Assembly (NCBI GenBank): GCA_003164035.1
Contig: PLRS01000130.1
Span: forward strand, 1-39,179
Length of the DNA stretch: 39,179 nt
Reading direction: 5' to 3'
DNA from: Bryobacterales bacterium
GTDB taxonomy: Bacteria; Acidobacteriota; Terriglobia; Bryobacterales; Bryobacteraceae
Shown here piece by piece: positions 37,573 through 39,179 of this stretch; position 1 is the stretch's first letter, and every line of letters starts with the position of its first letter. The position numbers and the translations under genes were made by a program. The notes beneath the pieces are model-generated. The model was not told the DNA's origin, did not search any database, and worked only from the letters and a program-made list of their open reading frames with translations.

Positions 37573-38204
37573 TAGCCGGCCGCTTGCTCTTCGCTCGATC
37601 CGGCGGCGGTTTCGCCGACCTTGAAACGGACGAAGCGAGCCACGGTGATGTTCTCGCCCAGCTTGGCGATCTTGGTCTTGACCAACTGGCCGATCGAAAG
37701 CGTCGGTTCCTTTACGAAGGGCTGCTCCAGCAGGCAGACCTCCTCGTAGAACTTGTTCATGCGGCCCTCGATCATCTTTTCCGCCACGGCGGGCGGTTTG
37801 CCCTCATTCAGGGCCCGGGCGCGCTGGATGTCCCGCTCTTTCTCCAAAACGGCCGCGGTCACATCTTCCTTGCGGATGAAACGCGGGTCGGTGGCCGCCA
37901 CGTGCATGGCGATGTCGTGCACCAGTTCCTGAAAGTCGACGGTGCGAGCCACGAAATCCGATTCGCAGTTCAGTTCCACCATGACCCCCAGTTGGCCGCC
38001 GGCATGGATGTAGGTCCCGATCAGCCCCTGGCGAGTCGCGCGGCTGGACTTCTTTACGGCCGAAGCGATGCCCTGCTTGCGCAGCCAGGTTTCCGCTTCG
38101 CTCATATCGCCGCTGGTCGCCGTGAGCGCTTTCTTGCACTCCATCATCCCGGCGCCGGTGCGTTCTCGCAATTGTTTGACTAGTGTTGCGGTAATTTCCG
38201 CCAT
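37572..38204 (-). CDS. tsf: Elongation factor Ts
   Basis: A 210-residue nucleotide exchange factor for EF-Tu. The N-terminal UBA-like part reads [20 protein letters not shown], followed by the core with [17 protein letters not shown]. It is the short form with a reduced C-terminal part, like the Thermus protein and unlike the roughly 280-residue E. coli one. It lies 118 bases after rpsB and overlaps pyrH by one base. Confidence 0.97.
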   Translation of the reverse strand: MAEITATLVKQLRERTGAGMMECKKALTATSGDMSEAETWLRKQGIASAVKKSSRATRQGLIGTYIHAGGQLGVMVELNCESDFVARTVDFQELVHDIAMHVAATDPRFIRKEDVTAAVLEKERDIQRARALNEGKPPAVAEKMIEGRMNKFYEEVCLLEQPFVKEPTLSIGQLVKTKIAKLGENITVARFVRFKVGETAAGSSEEQAAG

Positions 38205-38253
38205 AACGATGCGTTCAGTCCTTGTTCTTTATTCCGCAGTCAGGACGGTACAA

Positions 38254-38279
38254 CGCGCCCCCATTCGGGGCACGGCGCG
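38254..38279. repeat. GC-rich hairpin in the rpsB-tsf intergenic region
   Basis: CGCGCC/GGCGCG outer arms with an inner G-C stem and a small bulge. On the plus strand it is followed by TTTT, so it is terminator-like only for plus-strand transcripts. On the operon strand it could attenuate or protect mRNA between rpsB and tsf. Confidence 0.4.
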
Positions 38280-38322
38280 GTTTTCATTCTGACGTCTATC
38301 TTCTGACTTCTGGCTTCGTATT

Positions 38323-39179
38323 TTAGTGTCCGGCCTCGGTCGCCACCACCGGCTCGGCGGCCGTTTCCGCGGCGGTTTCCGACGCCGGGCCCTTGCGCTG
38401 CGACTGCGACGTGGTATCGTCTTCCAGGCTCAGGCTCTCGGCCATGATTTTTTCCGCGTACTTGGGATCCAGGTATTCGGTGGCAGCCGCCATACCCTCC
38501 TCGGCCACGGTCTCTTCCTGCACGATCTTGTCGGCCGTGAAATCCTGCGCCGTGGCCAGCAACCGCCCTTCAATCACCGCATCGGCGATCTTGCTGGCGA
38601 ACAGACGGATGGCGCGCAGCGCGTCGTCGTTACCGGGAATCACCCAATCCACTTCATCCGGATCGCAATTGGTGTCGACAATGGCCACCACCGGGATACC
38701 CAGACGGCGGGCTTCCTTGACGGCAATGGCTTCTTTGTTGGAATCGATGATAAACACCAGGTCCGGCAGCCCGGGCATATCTTTGATGCCGGCCAGATTC
38801 TGATCGAGGTGCTTGCGCTCGCGTTCCAGGCGGATGACTTCCTTCTTGGGACGGCCGGCGTAGCCGCCTTCCACCGAAGACATGGCCTCCAGTTCCTTCA
38901 GCCGCTTGATCGACTTTTGCACCGTGGCCATATTGGTCAGCAGACCGCCCAGCCAGCGTTGGTTCACATAGTACATCTGGCAGCGCAGAGCCTCTTCGGC
39001 GACTGCTTCCTGGGCTTGCCGCTTGGTGCCCACAAACAATACGTTCTTGCCTTGGGCGGCCATCTCGCCCACGTAGCGGGCGGCGTCCTTGAACATTTTC
39101 AAGGTCTTCTGCAGGTCGATAATGTAAATGCCGTTACGTTCGCCGAAAATGTACTCCTTCATTTTCGGATTCCAGCGCT
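38323..39179 (-). CDS. rpsB: 30S ribosomal protein S2, 5' end cut by window
   Basis: The frame is open to the window edge. The bases before the internal ATG at 39162 encode RWNPK, the usual S2 sequence ahead of [20 protein letters not shown], so the true start lies outside. Further blocks are [24 protein letters not shown] and [19 protein letters not shown]. An acidic, Ala/Glu-rich C-terminal tail extends beyond the E. coli protein. S2 assembles late on the 30S subunit, and rpsB usually leads the rpsB-tsf operon. Confidence 0.97.
   Translation of the reverse strand, partial: RWNPKMKEYIFGERNGIYIIDLQKTLKMFKDAARYVGEMAAQGKNVLFVGTKRQAQEAVAEEALRCQMYYVNQRWLGGLLTNMATVQKSIKRLKELEAMSSVEGGYAGRPKKEVIRLERERKHLDQNLAGIKDMPGLPDLVFIIDSNKEAIAVKEARRLGIPVVAIVDTNCDPDEVDWVIPGNDDALRAIRLFASKIADAVIEGRLLATAQDFTADKIVQEETVAEEGMAAATEYLDPKYAEKIMAESLSLEDDTTSQSQRKGPASETAAETAAEPVVATEAGH

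Noticed and set aside
38254-38284. A Rho-independent terminator ending the rpsB transcript
   Set aside because: The T run follows the hairpin on the plus strand only, while rpsB and tsf are read from the minus strand. Kept only as a hairpin.

Overview
The window reads as a piece of chromosome from a high-GC Gram-negative bacterium, most likely an Acidobacteriota member of the Bryobacterales/Solibacter type. This assignment is an inference. It rests on the adjacent PSD1-cytochrome/DUF1549/DUF1553 and DUF1501 gene pair, Tat-exported Gfo/Idh oxidoreductases, a large DUF5107-TPR protein, separate glyQ and glyS genes, an LptE lipoprotein, and many short palindromic intergenic repeats. No rRNA, tRNA, CRISPR array, transposase or integrase was found.

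Layout. (1) 1-6901, + strand: a signalling cluster with a CheB-CheR-PAS fusion (cut by the window edge), a hybrid histidine kinase, a second kinase whose PAS half is a near-identical copy of the first, a receiverless CheB domain protein, and a small coiled-coil protein built on a 63-bp tandem repeat. (2) 6954-10063, - strand: E1 alpha and beta subunits of a 2-oxo acid dehydrogenase behind a good sigma-70 promoter, then a DUF433/DUF5615 toxin-antitoxin pair (toxin frameshifted), then a second copy of the 3' end of the E1 beta gene. (3) 10239-14251, +: PSD1/DUF1549/DUF1553 and DUF1501 proteins. (4) 14417-16041, -: a Tat-exported Gfo/Idh oxidoreductase and a small membrane protein. (5) 16042-21791: a gene-poor stretch, a solitary ParD-like antitoxin with a truncated toxin start, the DUF5107-TPR protein, a B-lectin protein and a small membrane protein. 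(6) 21883-28227, +: recO-glyQ-glyS-ppdK. (7) 28461-33413, +: a Uma2 nuclease-like gene, then psd-pssA (phosphatidylethanolamine synthesis), a catalytically dead aspartate-semialdehyde dehydrogenase homologue, lptE and holA. (8) 33439-39179, -: rpsB (cut)-tsf-pyrH-frr-thrB, a membrane-TPR gene, a remnant of a thrB 3' end, and rpsT.

The most unusual signal is shared by two distant loci. In each, cargo of unknown or toxin-antitoxin type sits directly after the stop codon of a housekeeping gene (E1 beta; thrB). On the far side of the cargo, in the same orientation, lies a diverged second copy of that gene's 3' end. The E1 beta copies differ mainly at silent positions, so they appear to have diverged as working genes. 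This resembles phage/plasmid integration into gene 3' ends (the icd/e14 precedent), but no recombinase is present. The window also carries several related palindromic repeat families. One is a perfect 27-bp inverted repeat inside the 5' region of lptE.
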